Origin: Streptomyces goshikiensis
GTDB taxonomy: Bacteria > Actinomycetota > Actinomycetes > Streptomycetales > Streptomycetaceae
Direction: 5' to 3'
Assembly: GCF_014650555.1 (NCBI RefSeq)
Contig: NZ_BMVE01000003.1
Span: 186,001 to 250,000 of the forward strand
DNA: 64,000 bases
Made by a program: the position numbers and the translations under genes. Of the stretch, positions 24,385 to 33,354 are shown one piece after another. The notes below the pieces were generated by a model that was not told the origin of the DNA, did no database searches, and saw only the letters and a list, made by a program, of their open reading frames with translations. Position 1 is the stretch's first letter. Each line of letters opens with the position of its first letter.

Positions 24385-25776
24385 ATGGCTCTGCATGAGA
24401 CGAAGGACGTACCCGCCCAGGACGCCGACACGGACGTGTTCACTTCCGCGTTGAGTGGCGAGATCCTCCCCAAGTACCGGATGCCGGAGGACCACTCGCC
24501 CTCCGAGGTGGTCTACGAGCTCCTGCACAACGAGCTCCTCCTCGACGGCAACGCGGCCCAGAACCTGGCCACCTTCTGCACCACCTGGTCCGACGACGGC
24601 GTGCGCCGCCTGATGGCCGAGTGCCTCGACAAGAACATGATCGACAAGGACGAGTACCCGCAGACGGCCGAGATCGAATCCCGCTGCGTCAACATCCTGG
24701 CCGACCTCTGGAACGCCCCCTCCGGCGGCGCGGCCACCGGCTGCTCCACCACCGGCTCCAGCGAGGCGGCCATGCTCGGCGGCCTCGCCCTCAAATGGCG
24801 CTGGCGCGAACGCCGCCGCGCCGCGGGCCTCCCCGTCGACCGTCCCAACCTCATCTGCGGCCCGGTACAGATCTGCTGGGACAAGTTCGCCCGCTACTTC
24901 GACGTCGAGCTGCGCCAGATCCCGCTGGAGCCCGGCGCCACCGGCCTGCGGCCCCACCAGCTCGCCCAGTACGTGGACGAGAACACCATCGGCGTCGTCG
25001 CCATCCTCGGCGTCACCTACAGCTGCGACTACGAACCCGTCGCCGAGATCTGCGCCGAACTCGACCGGATCCAGGCCGAACACGGCTGGGACGTACCCGT
25101 CCACGTCGACGCCGCCAGCGGCGGGTTCGTCGCCCCCTTCCTGCACCCCGACGTCGTCTGGGACTTCCGGCTGCCGCGCGTGGCCTCCGTCAACACCTCG
25201 GGCCACAAGTACGGCCTGGCCCCCCTCGGCGTCGGCTGGATCGTCTGGCGCACCGCCGACCTCCTCCCCGCCGACCTCGTCTTCAACGTGGACTACCTCG
25301 GCGGCGACATGCCGACCTTCGCCCTCAACTTCTCCCGCCCCGGCGGCGAGGTCATCGCCCAGTACTACCTGTTCCTGCGCCTGGGCCGCGGCGGCTACCG
25401 GCGCGTCCAGCTGGCCTGCGCCGAGACCGCCCAGTACCTGGCCCAGGAGATCGCCGCGATGGGCCCCTTCACCCTCCTCTACGACGGCCGGGGCGGCCTC
25501 CCCGCCGTCTCGTACACCCTCGCCGACCCGGAGGGGAGCCCCTTCACGCTCTACGACCTCTCCGACCGGCTGCGGATGCGCGGCTGGCAGGTGCCCTCGT
25601 ACGCGCTGCCGGCCGACCGCGACGACACCGTCATCCAACGCGTCCTGATCCGGCATGGCGTGACCCGCGATCAGATCGCCCTGCTCGCCTCGGACCTGCG
25701 CAAGGCCGTGGAGCACCTCACCGCCACACCGCCGCCCGTGCCCGCCACCGAGCCCCGGTCCGGCTTCCACCACTGA
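24385..25776 (+). CDS. gadB: Glutamate decarboxylase (PLP)
   Basis: A 463-residue group-II PLP decarboxylase. Internal features are IESRCVNILADLWNAP, the cofactor-phosphate GCSTTGSSEAAMLGGLALKWRWR, the ring-stacking HVDAASGGFVAPFLHP, and SGHKYGLAPLGVGW with the Schiff-base Lys275. These place it with bacterial GadB rather than tyrosine or aromatic amino acid decarboxylases. It makes GABA and consumes a proton. No antiporter (GadC) is adjacent, so an acid-resistance role is not implied by context. The stop lies 3 bases from the end of the convergent helicase gene. Confidence 0.93.
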   Translation: MALHETKDVPAQDADTDVFTSALSGEILPKYRMPEDHSPSEVVYELLHNELLLDGNAAQNLATFCTTWSDDGVRRLMAECLDKNMIDKDEYPQTAEIESRCVNILADLWNAPSGGAATGCSTTGSSEAAMLGGLALKWRWRERRRAAGLPVDRPNLICGPVQICWDKFARYFDVELRQIPLEPGATGLRPHQLAQYVDENTIGVVAILGVTYSCDYEPVAEICAELDRIQAEHGWDVPVHVDAASGGFVAPFLHPDVVWDFRLPRVASVNTSGHKYGLAPLGVGWIVWRTADLLPADLVFNVDYLGGDMPTFALNFSRPGGEVIAQYYLFLRLGRGGYRRVQLACAETAQYLAQEIAAMGPFTLLYDGRGGLPAVSYTLADPEGSPFTLYDLSDRLRMRGWQVPSYALPADRDDTVIQRVLIRHGVTRDQIALLASDLRKAVEHLTATPPPVPATEPRSGFHH

Positions 25777-25779
25777 CGG

Positions 25780-28263
25780 TCAGGCGGACGCCGACCAGCG
25801 CATGCCCAGGGCCGTCAGCGCCTCGACCCGCTCCGGGGTGAGCGACGCGGCGCGGGAACGCTGGTTGGCGATCCACGAACCCAGCTTGAACTCCCGCCCG
25901 CCGACCCGCTCCACATGCGTACGGGGCACCCGCAGGTGCCGCTCGCGCTCGTGGAAGCGCCGGGCCGCCTCCAGGTGCGCCGCCCAGGCCGCCGCGTGGG
26001 CGACCCGCGGCGGGGGGAGCTCGGCCCCGGTCGCCGGGGCCGCCCCCAGCGTGTGCTCCAGCAGCCAGCGCTGCGCCCAGGACAGCCGCTCCCAGGACAG
26101 CCGCTGGGACCGCAGCCACAGGCCCAGGTCCTCGCCCTGCACCAGCACCTCGCCCGGACCGGCCGGGAGCCGCCCGCCCGCGTCCAGGTGCACCCGGGTC
26201 AGGTGGAAGGCCCGCTGCCAGGAGACCGGCCAGGCCGGGCACCAGGCCGCGTCGATCTCCTCCAGGGCCTCGCGCCGCTCCTGCGACAGCGCGCCCGCAC
26301 CCTCGCGGCGGGCCGCCGCGCGCTGGTTCTTCACCCAGATCCCGACCGGCGCCCCGTTCCAGGTGGCGTCCGCCGGCGGCAGCAGGTGCCCGTGCTCCGC
26401 CGCCCAGGCGCGGGCCGCCTGCAGCCCCTCCTCGAACGCCACGTCGAAGTGGCTCCACACCATGCCCAGCCGGTCCAGCTCCGCCACCCGCTCCCGGCCC
26501 AGCGCGCCCCGGCGGTACGTGCGCCGCGCGTCCGCGATCCACTGGCCGAGCGGGAACCCGGCCAGCCCGGGCGGCCACGGCGACGCGCCCGCCGGCACCC
26601 GGTGGGCGAACGGCACCTTCAGGTCCCCGGCGCCCTCCGCGTAGATCCGGGCCGCCTCGACCCCGCGCCGCCAGTGCTCGTGCTCCGGGTTCAGCACCCG
26701 GAGCCGGACGAACGCCGCCAGCAGCGCCGGATCGCGCGGGGTGGCGAAGCTCAGCAGGGACTCCGCCGCGGACCCCGCCCCCGGCGCTCCCGCCGGGCGG
26801 CCCGGGGCCTGCGGCTGGGCGAGGGCCTCGACGAGCCGGGTGTCGTGCGCCCGCAGCGCCTCCAGCAGCCGCGCGAGGCTCCCGTACGCCCGTGAGGTCA
26901 GCATCGACTCCGGTGTCTCGCCCGGCCCCAGGAGCACCGGCACCACCAGCGAGGCGACCTTTCCCTCGCCGGGCCGGATCCGCAGCGCCCGGCCGACCGC
27001 CTGGACCAGGTCGGGCATCGAGCCGCGGACGTCCGCCCAGTACACGGAGTCGCACTCGGCGATGTCGACGCCCTCGCCCAGCACCCGGACGCTGCCGAGG
27101 AAGGCCTTCTCGGCGGCCTGGCCCGAGGCGAACTCCGCCAGCACCCGGCGGCGGTGCGCGGGCGGGTGCAGACCGCACAGCCAGTCGGCCCAGACCGTCC
27201 GGGGATACACGGGCCCCTTGGGCTCCCCGGCTCCCGGGCGCGCTCCTCCCGCGGACCTCCCCGGGGCCCCGCCGGGAGGCCGGGCGGACCGCAGGCGCCG
27301 CGCCACCGCCGGGAGTCCGGCGGCGAACGCCTCGGCCTCCCGCGTCAGGTGGTGGAAGACGAGCGTCCGCCGGAACCCCTGGTCCGCGGCCGCCTTCACC
27401 AGCGCCGTCTGCAACGCCGCGAGCCGGCTCCCGCGCACCGCGTCCGAGCGGCCGTCCGGGCCCAGCAGCACGGCCGCCTGGAAGCCCGGATCGGTGACGT
27501 CCACACAGACCACCCGGTACGGGGCGCAGATCCCCCGGTCGATGGCCTCGGACAGGGTCAGGGTGTGGCAGCGCGCCCCGAACGGTCCTGCCGGGTCGTC
27601 CTCCATCGAGGCGACGAGCCCGCTCCGACCCCGGCCGCCGTCGTCCGCGCCGTCCTCACCGCTCTCGCCGCCCTCTTCGGGAGGCTCGCCGTCCTGCCAC
27701 ACGCGGGGCGTGGCCGTCATGTACAGCCGCCGGAGGGCGGGGATCCGGGCGTTGTCGTGCACCACCGCCCAGGGCTTGCCGATCCGCCCGGACGTACGGT
27801 GCGCCTCGTCGACCACGATCAGGTCCCAGGCCGGCAGCCCCGCGAGGTGCGCCCGCTCGATCGTGCCCATGCCCAGCGAGGCGTACGTGGCGAACACCGT
27901 CACCCGGTCCGCCACCCGGCCGCCCCGGCGGGCCAGTTCGGCCGGATCGGTGGTGGTGGGCATCCCGGCGTCGTCCTCGCGCAGCGAGCAGACGGCGAGG
28001 CGCCGCCCGGCCCGGCCGCCCTCCCGCCAGGCCGCCGCCGTCTGCACGAGCAGGTCCAGGGTGGGCACCAGGACCAGCACCCGGGCCGCCCGGAGCTCCT
28101 GCGCCGAGCGCACGGCGACCAGCGACTTCCCGGAACCCGTGGCCATGATCACCTGGGTCCGCAGGCCCGCCTGGGGCACCCGGCCCCCGGCGGGCAGCTC
28201 CAGCGCCCGCGCCACGGCGTCGACCGCTTCGCGCTGGTGCGGGCGGAGCTCTTTCCTCGCCAT
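25780..28263 (-). CDS. DEAH-box superfamily-2 helicase with helicase-associated domains
   Basis: An 827-residue protein starting MARKELRPHQ, with GGAG 9 nt upstream of the ATG at 28263. Residues 1-450 hold an SF2 helicase core of the type-III restriction/ResI kind: Walker A ATGSGKS (41-47), DEAH (152-155), TATPRVW, and the C-terminal motif VQAVGRALRIRPGEG. The second half has three to four helicase-associated (HA) repeats with the pattern H-x-H-L-P/V...G-x-x-LG-x-W-I/V-x-x-x-R. Actinobacterial members are uncharacterised. HA repeats are thought to bind nucleic acid. The loop around residues 208-228 is acidic low complexity. No partner nuclease or methylase is adjacent. Confidence 0.87.
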   Translation of the reverse strand: MARKELRPHQREAVDAVARALELPAGGRVPQAGLRTQVIMATGSGKSLVAVRSAQELRAARVLVLVPTLDLLVQTAAAWREGGRAGRRLAVCSLREDDAGMPTTTDPAELARRGGRVADRVTVFATYASLGMGTIERAHLAGLPAWDLIVVDEAHRTSGRIGKPWAVVHDNARIPALRRLYMTATPRVWQDGEPPEEGGESGEDGADDGGRGRSGLVASMEDDPAGPFGARCHTLTLSEAIDRGICAPYRVVCVDVTDPGFQAAVLLGPDGRSDAVRGSRLAALQTALVKAAADQGFRRTLVFHHLTREAEAFAAGLPAVARRLRSARPPGGAPGRSAGGARPGAGEPKGPVYPRTVWADWLCGLHPPAHRRRVLAEFASGQAAEKAFLGSVRVLGEGVDIAECDSVYWADVRGSMPDLVQAVGRALRIRPGEGKVASLVVPVLLGPGETPESMLTSRAYGSLARLLEALRAHDTRLVEALAQPQAPGRPAGAPGAGSAAESLLSFATPRDPALLAAFVRLRVLNPEHEHWRRGVEAARIYAEGAGDLKVPFAHRVPAGASPWPPGLAGFPLGQWIADARRTYRRGALGRERVAELDRLGMVWSHFDVAFEEGLQAARAWAAEHGHLLPPADATWNGAPVGIWVKNQRAAARREGAGALSQERREALEEIDAAWCPAWPVSWQRAFHLTRVHLDAGGRLPAGPGEVLVQGEDLGLWLRSQRLSWERLSWAQRWLLEHTLGAAPATGAELPPPRVAHAAAWAAHLEAARRFHERERHLRVPRTHVERVGGREFKLGSWIANQRSRAASLTPERVEALTALGMRWSASA

Positions 28264-28367
28264 ACCGCAGTTCTCCGTCCGCCCGCGCTCTGAACAGCCC
28301 TTTCGGCTCCAGTCTCCATCCTGCCGGAAACCTGAGGCGGCGGGGGCAGGCGCGGGCGGCGCCCCGG

Positions 28368-30065
28368 CTACATCTTGGCGCCGAAGTTCTGGGTCCACCA
28401 CGGGCCGCCGGCGCCCTGGTGGATGCCCACGCCGATCTCCTTGAACGCGCAGTTGAGGATGTTGGCGCGGTGGCCCGGGCTCTTCATCCAGGAGTCCATG
28501 ACCGAGTCGGCGTTCTGCTGCCCCCGCGCGATGTTCTCCCCGTACGTCGACCACCGGTACCCGGCGGCGGTCACCCGCTTGCCCGGGTCGGCCCCGTCGG
28601 GGTTGGTGTGGTCGAAGAAGTTCCGGGCGGCCATGTCGTCGGAGTGCCCCTGGGCGGCCGAGCGGAGCTGGGAGTTCTCCGTGAGCGGCCCGCAGCCCGC
28701 GGCGGCCCGCTCCTTGTTGACCAGGGCGATGACCTGACCCGCGACCCCCGGCGGGGCGGGCGCCGGCGCCGGGGCCGAGGGCTTGGGCGGCGTGGACTTG
28801 GTGCGGGTCGGCGAGGGGCTCGCGCTCGCGGTGGACGCGCTCGGCGACGGGGAGGCGGAGGCGGAGGCCGACGCGGAGGGGGACGGCGAGGCGGAAGCCG
28901 AAGCGGACGCCGAGGGCGAGGGCGAACCCGAGGGGAGCACCGCGTCGGGGGCCGACAGGGCCGCCAGCGGCGAAGCGGTCGCGCCGCCCTCGGCCTCGGT
29001 CTTGCCGGAGCCCGGCAGCGTACCGAGGTAGACCAGCCCGCCGCCCGCGACGCACGCGGCGAGCACGGCCCCGCCGATGACCCGGCGCCGGTTCTGGCGC
29101 CGCTTGCGCAGGACGCCGCGGCCGCCCGCCTCGGAGCCGGACGCGGAACCGGAACCGGAGCCCGGCCCGGAGTCGCCCGCGCGCCGCCGGGCCGCCCGGC
29201 CCGGGCCCGACACGACCGGGGTGAGCTCCGTGGCCGCGTCGTGCACCGCGGAGCCGACGGGGACCATGCCGCTCGCCGCGGCCGACCGTACGCCCGCGAG
29301 GAGCGCCGCCCCGACCGGTACCAGGGCCAGCCCGGCCAGCAGGCCCTCCGCCGGGACCAGGCCGCTGAACAGACCGGAACAACGCATGCATTCCCGGGCG
29401 TGCCGGGCTATTCGCTTGCGCCACAGCGCCGAGGGCCGGCCGTCCCAGCCCGCCGTCACCGCGCGCAGCGCGTCGCACGGCGGCTGCGAGTCCAGCGCCC
29501 GCTCGACGACCCGCGCCGACTCCAGCTGGGCCTTCATCCGCTGCACCCGGACCGCCGTGTGCTGCGGCGACAGCTCCAGCGCGGCGGCCATCTCCGCGCG
29601 GGTGACCTCCCCGGCGCACTCCAGCCACCACAGCGACAGCAGGGCCCGGTCGTCGGGCTCCAGCCAGCGCGTGGCGCGGGCCGTCTCGCGACGCTGACCG
29701 GCCAGGTTGAGCCGTACGACGGTCAGGTCGACGAAGTCGGCGCCCGGGTCGGCGAGGTCGTTCGCCTCGTCCAGGCCGCTCTCGCCGAGGCCGCTCCGGC
29801 GCTCCTGCCAGTACGCCCGGATGCGGTTCATCGTGATCGCCACCAGCCAGGAGCGGAAGCTGTCGTCCGCCCGCAGACCGCCCAGCCCGTCGAGGGCACG
29901 CAGCATCGTGTCCTGCACCACGTCGTCCACGTCGCAGGAGCCGTTCAGGGCCCGCCCGACGATGTTGTAGACCAGCGGCAGGAAGGAGCCGACCAGCTCG
30001 TCCTGCGCGCGGGGATCGCCCGCGCGGGCCGCTGCGACCAGTGCTGCCGTGTGCTGTGTGCTCAT
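28368..30065 (-). CDS. ECF-type sigma factor fused to zinc finger, membrane helix and extracellular CAP/SCP domain
   Basis: A 565-residue single chain with parts that normally sit in separate proteins. Residues 25-95 are sigma region 2 (LVYNIVGRAL, DDVVQDTMLRAL, FRSWLVAITMNRIRAYWQ) and about 130-185 are region 4 (LSLWWLECAGEVTRAEMAAALELSPQ in part). Residues 222-229 give H-x3-C-x2-C, the zinc motif of anti-sigma factors. A hydrophobic segment lies at 241-262. The basic KRRQNRRR (321-328) precedes the main membrane helix at 329-349. A Ser/Pro/Ala stalk (378-440) leads to a CAP/SCP domain (443-562) with conserved His474, His486, Glu510 and His532. The ATG at 30065 has AGGGAA upstream. It probably senses at the surface and acts on transcription inside. 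Confidence 0.88.
   Translation of the reverse strand: MSTQHTAALVAAARAGDPRAQDELVGSFLPLVYNIVGRALNGSCDVDDVVQDTMLRALDGLGGLRADDSFRSWLVAITMNRIRAYWQERRSGLGESGLDEANDLADPGADFVDLTVVRLNLAGQRRETARATRWLEPDDRALLSLWWLECAGEVTRAEMAAALELSPQHTAVRVQRMKAQLESARVVERALDSQPPCDALRAVTAGWDGRPSALWRKRIARHARECMRCSGLFSGLVPAEGLLAGLALVPVGAALLAGVRSAAASGMVPVGSAVHDAATELTPVVSGPGRAARRRAGDSGPGSGSGSASGSEAGGRGVLRKRRQNRRRVIGGAVLAACVAGGGLVYLGTLPGSGKTEAEGGATASPLAALSAPDAVLPSGSPSPSASASASASPSPSASASASASPSPSASTASASPSPTRTKSTPPKPSAPAPAPAPPGVAGQVIALVNKERAAAGCGPLTENSQLRSAAQGHSDDMAARNFFDHTNPDGADPGKRVTAAGYRWSTYGENIARGQQNADSVMDSWMKSPGHRANILNCAFKEIGVGIHQGAGGPWWTQNFGAKM
28806..28931 (-). repeat. Ser/Pro/Ala stalk repeat
   Basis: Simple repeats of SPSPSA and SASA units at residues 379-420 of the sigma/CAP fusion form a wall-spanning stalk. 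The underlying DNA alternates gaggcggag-like hexamers and is of low complexity. Confidence 0.75.
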
Positions 30066-30152
30066 GTGATTGTTCCCTGTCCGTACCGGCGGTCGATGAT
30101 GCCCAATACCTGGGAGACCGTCGAGCGAGGCCCCGATAACACTTATCCGGAA

Positions 30153-30182
30153 GTCAGATTTCCCGCCTTGCGAAAATCTGAC
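30153..30182. promoter_or_regulatory. 9-bp inverted repeat between the sigma/CAP fusion and NTPase-TPR genes
   Basis: Arms GTCAGATTT (30153-30161) and AAATCTGAC (30174-30182) are perfect complements around a 12-base spacer. Their AT-rich composition stands out from the surroundings. The repeat is 88 bases upstream of the sigma/CAP start and 138 bases upstream of the divergent NTPase start. It is likely a dimer-binding operator; a promoter read by the fused sigma factor itself may overlap it. Confidence 0.5.
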
Positions 30183-30319
30183 TGATGGGGCCGCCAGCAT
30201 CGCATCCCCGCGAGCCGGCCGAGCGGCCGGGTTCGGGTTGGGCGCCGCCCCGCAAGCGCGGATGAACTCCCGCCGTCCATCGCTCCCTTGGGGTACCCGA
30301 AGTCCCGGGCGGGGCCACA

Positions 30320-32518
30320 ATGGGAGTCACCACGGGACATGTTGGGGGCGGCATGCCGGCGTTGCTCTGGAGTGGATCCGGCCGTACGAGGGGCTGGCTC
30401 GGCTATCTCGGCGCGGTCGGGCTGGGAGCGGGCGCGCTGGCGCTGGCCTCCCTGTGGACCTCCGGAGCCTGGGCCACCGGCATCGGCGCGGCCGTGACCA
30501 CGCTGTCCGGGCTCCTCGCCGAGCGGCTCGCGCCGGGGGACCCGCCCGGCGCGAGCGCCGCCGAACTGCTGCGCACCCCCGCCGGGCGGATCCCGCGGCT
30601 GCGCCAGCTGGACCGGCCCGAACTGGCCGGCGCCCATCCGGCCGAGACCCCCGGCGCCGCCCCCGCGTACATCGAGCGCGACGCCGCGCCCCGGCTGCGC
30701 GCGGCCCTCGCCGGCGGCGGATTCGTCCTGGTGGTGGGGGAGTCCACGGCGGGCAAGACCCGGCTGGCCTACGAGGTGACCCGCGCCCGCCACCCCCGGC
30801 ACGCCTTCGTCCGCCCGCTCTCCCGCGCCGCGCTCCCGGAGGCGGTACGGATCGCCGCGCGCCGGCGCCGCGCCGTGCTGTGGCTGGACGACCTGGAGGA
30901 CTACCTCGGCGCCGGCGGTCTCACCGCCGCCCAGCTGGCCACGCTCTCGCGCACCCTGGTCGTCGCGACCATGCGGGTCCAGGAATACCGCCGCTACGAC
31001 GCCCGCGAGGAGAGCCGGCTCACCGGCTCCGACCGCGACGCCTGGCGGGCCCAGCGCGATCTGCTCCAGCGGGCGACGGTGCTGCGCCTGGCCCGGCACT
31101 GGTCCCCGGAGGAGCGCCGCAGGGCCGCCGCCCACCAGGCGGACCCCCGGATCGGGGCCGCGCTGCGCGCCGGGGAGCGCTTCGGGATCGCCGAGGTCCT
31201 CGCCGCCGGGCCGGAGCTGCGCGCCTCCTGGGAGAACGCCTGGGCCCCGGGCACCAACCCGCGGGGCGCGGCCGTCGTCGCGGCGGCCGTGGACTGCCGC
31301 CGGGCCGGGCTGCGGCGGCCCGTCAGCCGCGAGTGGCTGCGCGCGCTGCACGCCCCCTACCTGGCGGCGCGCGGCGGCGGCGACCTCCAGCCCGAGCCCT
31401 TCGCGGCGGCAATGGACTGGGCCTGCGCCTCCGCCTACGCGACGAGCGGGCTGCTCATCGGCAACTACGGCCAGGGGTACACGGCCTTCGACTACCTGCT
31501 GAACGCACCCGGGCCGGAGCCGGTTCCCGACCATCTGTGGCGGGGTCTGCTGGCCCGGGTGGAGCCCGTCGACGCGTACGACATGGGGCTGGTCGCCCAT
31601 CAGGAGGGGCGGCTGCCCCGGGCGGTGGAGGCCCTCACCCGGGCCCACCGCGGCGGCGTCCCGGGCGCCGAACTGCCCCTGGCCATCGCCGTCGGGGACT
31701 CCGGCCGGCCGCGCCGGGCCGCCGCCGACCTCGCCGGGATCGTCCGGCGCCGCGAGGACCGGCTCGGCCCCCGCCACCGCGACACCCTGGCCGCCCGGCA
31801 CCAGCTGGCCTTCTTCACGGGGGAGGCCGGGGACGACCGCGCGGCGGCAGCCCGGTTCGCGGAGCTGGCCGCCGACACCGAGGCGGTGCTGGGTCCCGAC
31901 CACCCCGACACCCTGGCCACCCGGCACCAGCTGGCCTACTTCACCGGCGAGGCGGGCGACGGGCGCGGCGCGGCCCGCCAGCTGGAGCGGCTGCTCGCCG
32001 ACCGGCTGCGCGTCCAGGGACCCCGGCACCCGCAGACGCTGGCCACCCGGCGCAGCCTGATCTGGTACCGCGCCACCGAACCGGCCGAGGCCGGGCGGCA
32101 GCTGGCCGTGCTGCTCGCCGACGCGGAGGGCCTGCTCGGCCCCGACGACCCGCACACGCTCGCGATCCGGAGCAGCCTGGCGGCCCTCGCCGCCCGGTCC
32201 GGCCGGCCCGCCGAGGCCACCGGAGCCTGGGCGGCCCTGGCGGCCGACCGCACCCGGGTGCTCGGCGCCGAGCACCCGCACACGGTCTACGCCCGGCTGG
32301 AGTGGGCCCGGGCGCTGATCGCCGAGGGGCGGGCGGACGAGGCCCGCGCCCGGCTGGCCCGGGTCCTCGACGCGGCCGGCCGGGTCCTGGAGCCCGGGCA
32401 CCGGCACCTGCGGACCGCCCGGGAACTCGCCGCCGCCACCACCGCCGCCACCGCGCCCGCGCCCGCGCCCGCCGACTCCGGCATCGTCGTCAGAGAAGCG
32501 GAGCCAGGGCCTCCGTAG
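30320..32518 (+). CDS. Membrane-associated P-loop NTPase with TPR repeats
   Basis: A 732-residue protein. The ATG at 30320 is kept, but the in-frame ATG at 30353 (MPALLWSG) is preceded by GGGGG and may be the real start. One or two hydrophobic segments (about 28-64) come first. The Walker A is VVGESTAGKTRLA (138-150) and the Walker B AVLWLDDLEDY (185-195). A helical middle domain leads to at least five TPR units of 42-43 residues with the recurring signature LGPxHPxTLxxRxxLA (about 485-700). The layout resembles STAND-type signalling ATPases, but the NB-ARC motifs are not all recognisable. Its 3' end overlaps the IclR gene by 29 bases. Confidence 0.75.
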   Translation: MGVTTGHVGGGMPALLWSGSGRTRGWLGYLGAVGLGAGALALASLWTSGAWATGIGAAVTTLSGLLAERLAPGDPPGASAAELLRTPAGRIPRLRQLDRPELAGAHPAETPGAAPAYIERDAAPRLRAALAGGGFVLVVGESTAGKTRLAYEVTRARHPRHAFVRPLSRAALPEAVRIAARRRRAVLWLDDLEDYLGAGGLTAAQLATLSRTLVVATMRVQEYRRYDAREESRLTGSDRDAWRAQRDLLQRATVLRLARHWSPEERRRAAAHQADPRIGAALRAGERFGIAEVLAAGPELRASWENAWAPGTNPRGAAVVAAAVDCRRAGLRRPVSREWLRALHAPYLAARGGGDLQPEPFAAAMDWACASAYATSGLLIGNYGQGYTAFDYLLNAPGPEPVPDHLWRGLLARVEPVDAYDMGLVAHQEGRLPRAVEALTRAHRGGVPGAELPLAIAVGDSGRPRRAAADLAGIVRRREDRLGPRHRDTLAARHQLAFFTGEAGDDRAAAARFAELAADTEAVLGPDHPDTLATRHQLAYFTGEAGDGRGAARQLERLLADRLRVQGPRHPQTLATRRSLIWYRATEPAEAGRQLAVLLADAEGLLGPDDPHTLAIRSSLAALAARSGRPAEATGAWAALAADRTRVLGAEHPHTVYARLEWARALIAEGRADEARARLARVLDAAGRVLEPGHRHLRTARELAAATTAATAPAPAPADSGIVVREAEPGPP

Positions 32519-33299
32519 CCGCGCGCAGGGCCGGTGCGTAGGTCTCGATCTGCTCGCGGGAGACCAGGAAGGTGACGGTGGTGACGGACACCCCGCCGAC
32601 CGGGCGGCCGCCCGGGCCGAGGACCGGCGCGCCGACGCAGCGGATGGTGGGCTCGTTCTCCTCGTCGTCCACCGCGAACCCCCGCGCGCGGACCGCCTCC
32701 AGCTCGGCCCGCAGCGCCTGCGGGGTGGTCAGCGAGCGGGGCGTGCGGCCGGGCAGGCCGGTGGCGGCGATCAGCTCCCGCACCTCCTCGGCGGGCAGGT
32801 GGGCCAGGACGGCCTTGCCGATCGCCGTCGTGTGCAGGGGCATGCGCATGCCGACGCGGGAGGCCGTCCGGAAGGGCTGGTCGCTCTCCAGCTTCCGGAT
32901 GTAGGTGAGGGACTCTCCGGTGTGCAGCGCCAGATGCACCGTCTGCCCGGTGGCGCGCCGGAGCTCGTCCAGGATCCGCTCGACGTCCGCCGGCTCCCCG
33001 GCTCCCACGAGGGCGGCCAGTGCGCGCAGCCGGGGGCCCGGCGCGTACCGGCTGTCGGCCTCCGGGCGTACGAAGCCCTGCTCGATGAGCGAGGCCAGGA
33101 TCCGGAACGTACTGGACTTCGGGACCGCGGCCGCCGCCGTCAGGTCGGTGAGCCGGTGCGGACCGCCGGGCGTCGCGACGGCCTCCAGGATCCGCAGGGA
33201 CTTCTCCAGCGCGCTGCCTGCCGCCGAAGCGCGGCCGCCGCGACCGGGAGGGGGCGCCGCGCCGGGTTCGGGGATCGGGTTGTCGTCGGCCGTTGACAT
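32490..33299 (-). CDS. IclR-family transcriptional regulator
   Basis: A 269-residue regulator starting MSTADDNPIP at 33299, with GGAG 5 nt upstream. The winged helix-turn-helix is at about 38-90 (SLRILEAVATPGGPHRLTDLT, AAAAVPKSSTFRILASL). The effector domain holds the family segments RMPLHTTAIGKAVLAHLP and FAVDDEENEPTIRCVGAPV. IclR members often control catabolism of the substrate they sense. The divergent KDPG aldolase / KDG kinase operon and the palindrome at 33355-33371 between them point to KDG or a derivative as the effector. Confidence 0.9.
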   Translation of the reverse strand: MSTADDNPIPEPGAAPPPGRGGRASAAGSALEKSLRILEAVATPGGPHRLTDLTAAAAVPKSSTFRILASLIEQGFVRPEADSRYAPGPRLRALAALVGAGEPADVERILDELRRATGQTVHLALHTGESLTYIRKLESDQPFRTASRVGMRMPLHTTAIGKAVLAHLPAEEVRELIAATGLPGRTPRSLTTPQALRAELEAVRARGFAVDDEENEPTIRCVGAPVLGPGGRPVGGVSVTTVTFLVSREQIETYAPALRAATEALAPLL

Positions 33300-33354
33300 G
33301 TGATCTCCGCGGATGGGTATGGTCTCCACCAGATGTTCCGGTACACGATACCAA

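Noticed and set aside
24385..25776. A glutamate-dependent acid-resistance island
   Set aside because: Only the decarboxylase is present; no GadC antiporter or GadE-like regulator is adjacent.
25780..28263. A type I or type III restriction system
   Set aside because: The helicase resembles restriction translocases, but no methylase, specificity or nuclease gene is adjacent.
30143..32407. A 754-residue minus-strand frame opposite the NTPase-TPR gene
   Set aside because: Composition is typical of an antisense shadow, while the plus strand has Walker motifs and TPR repeats.
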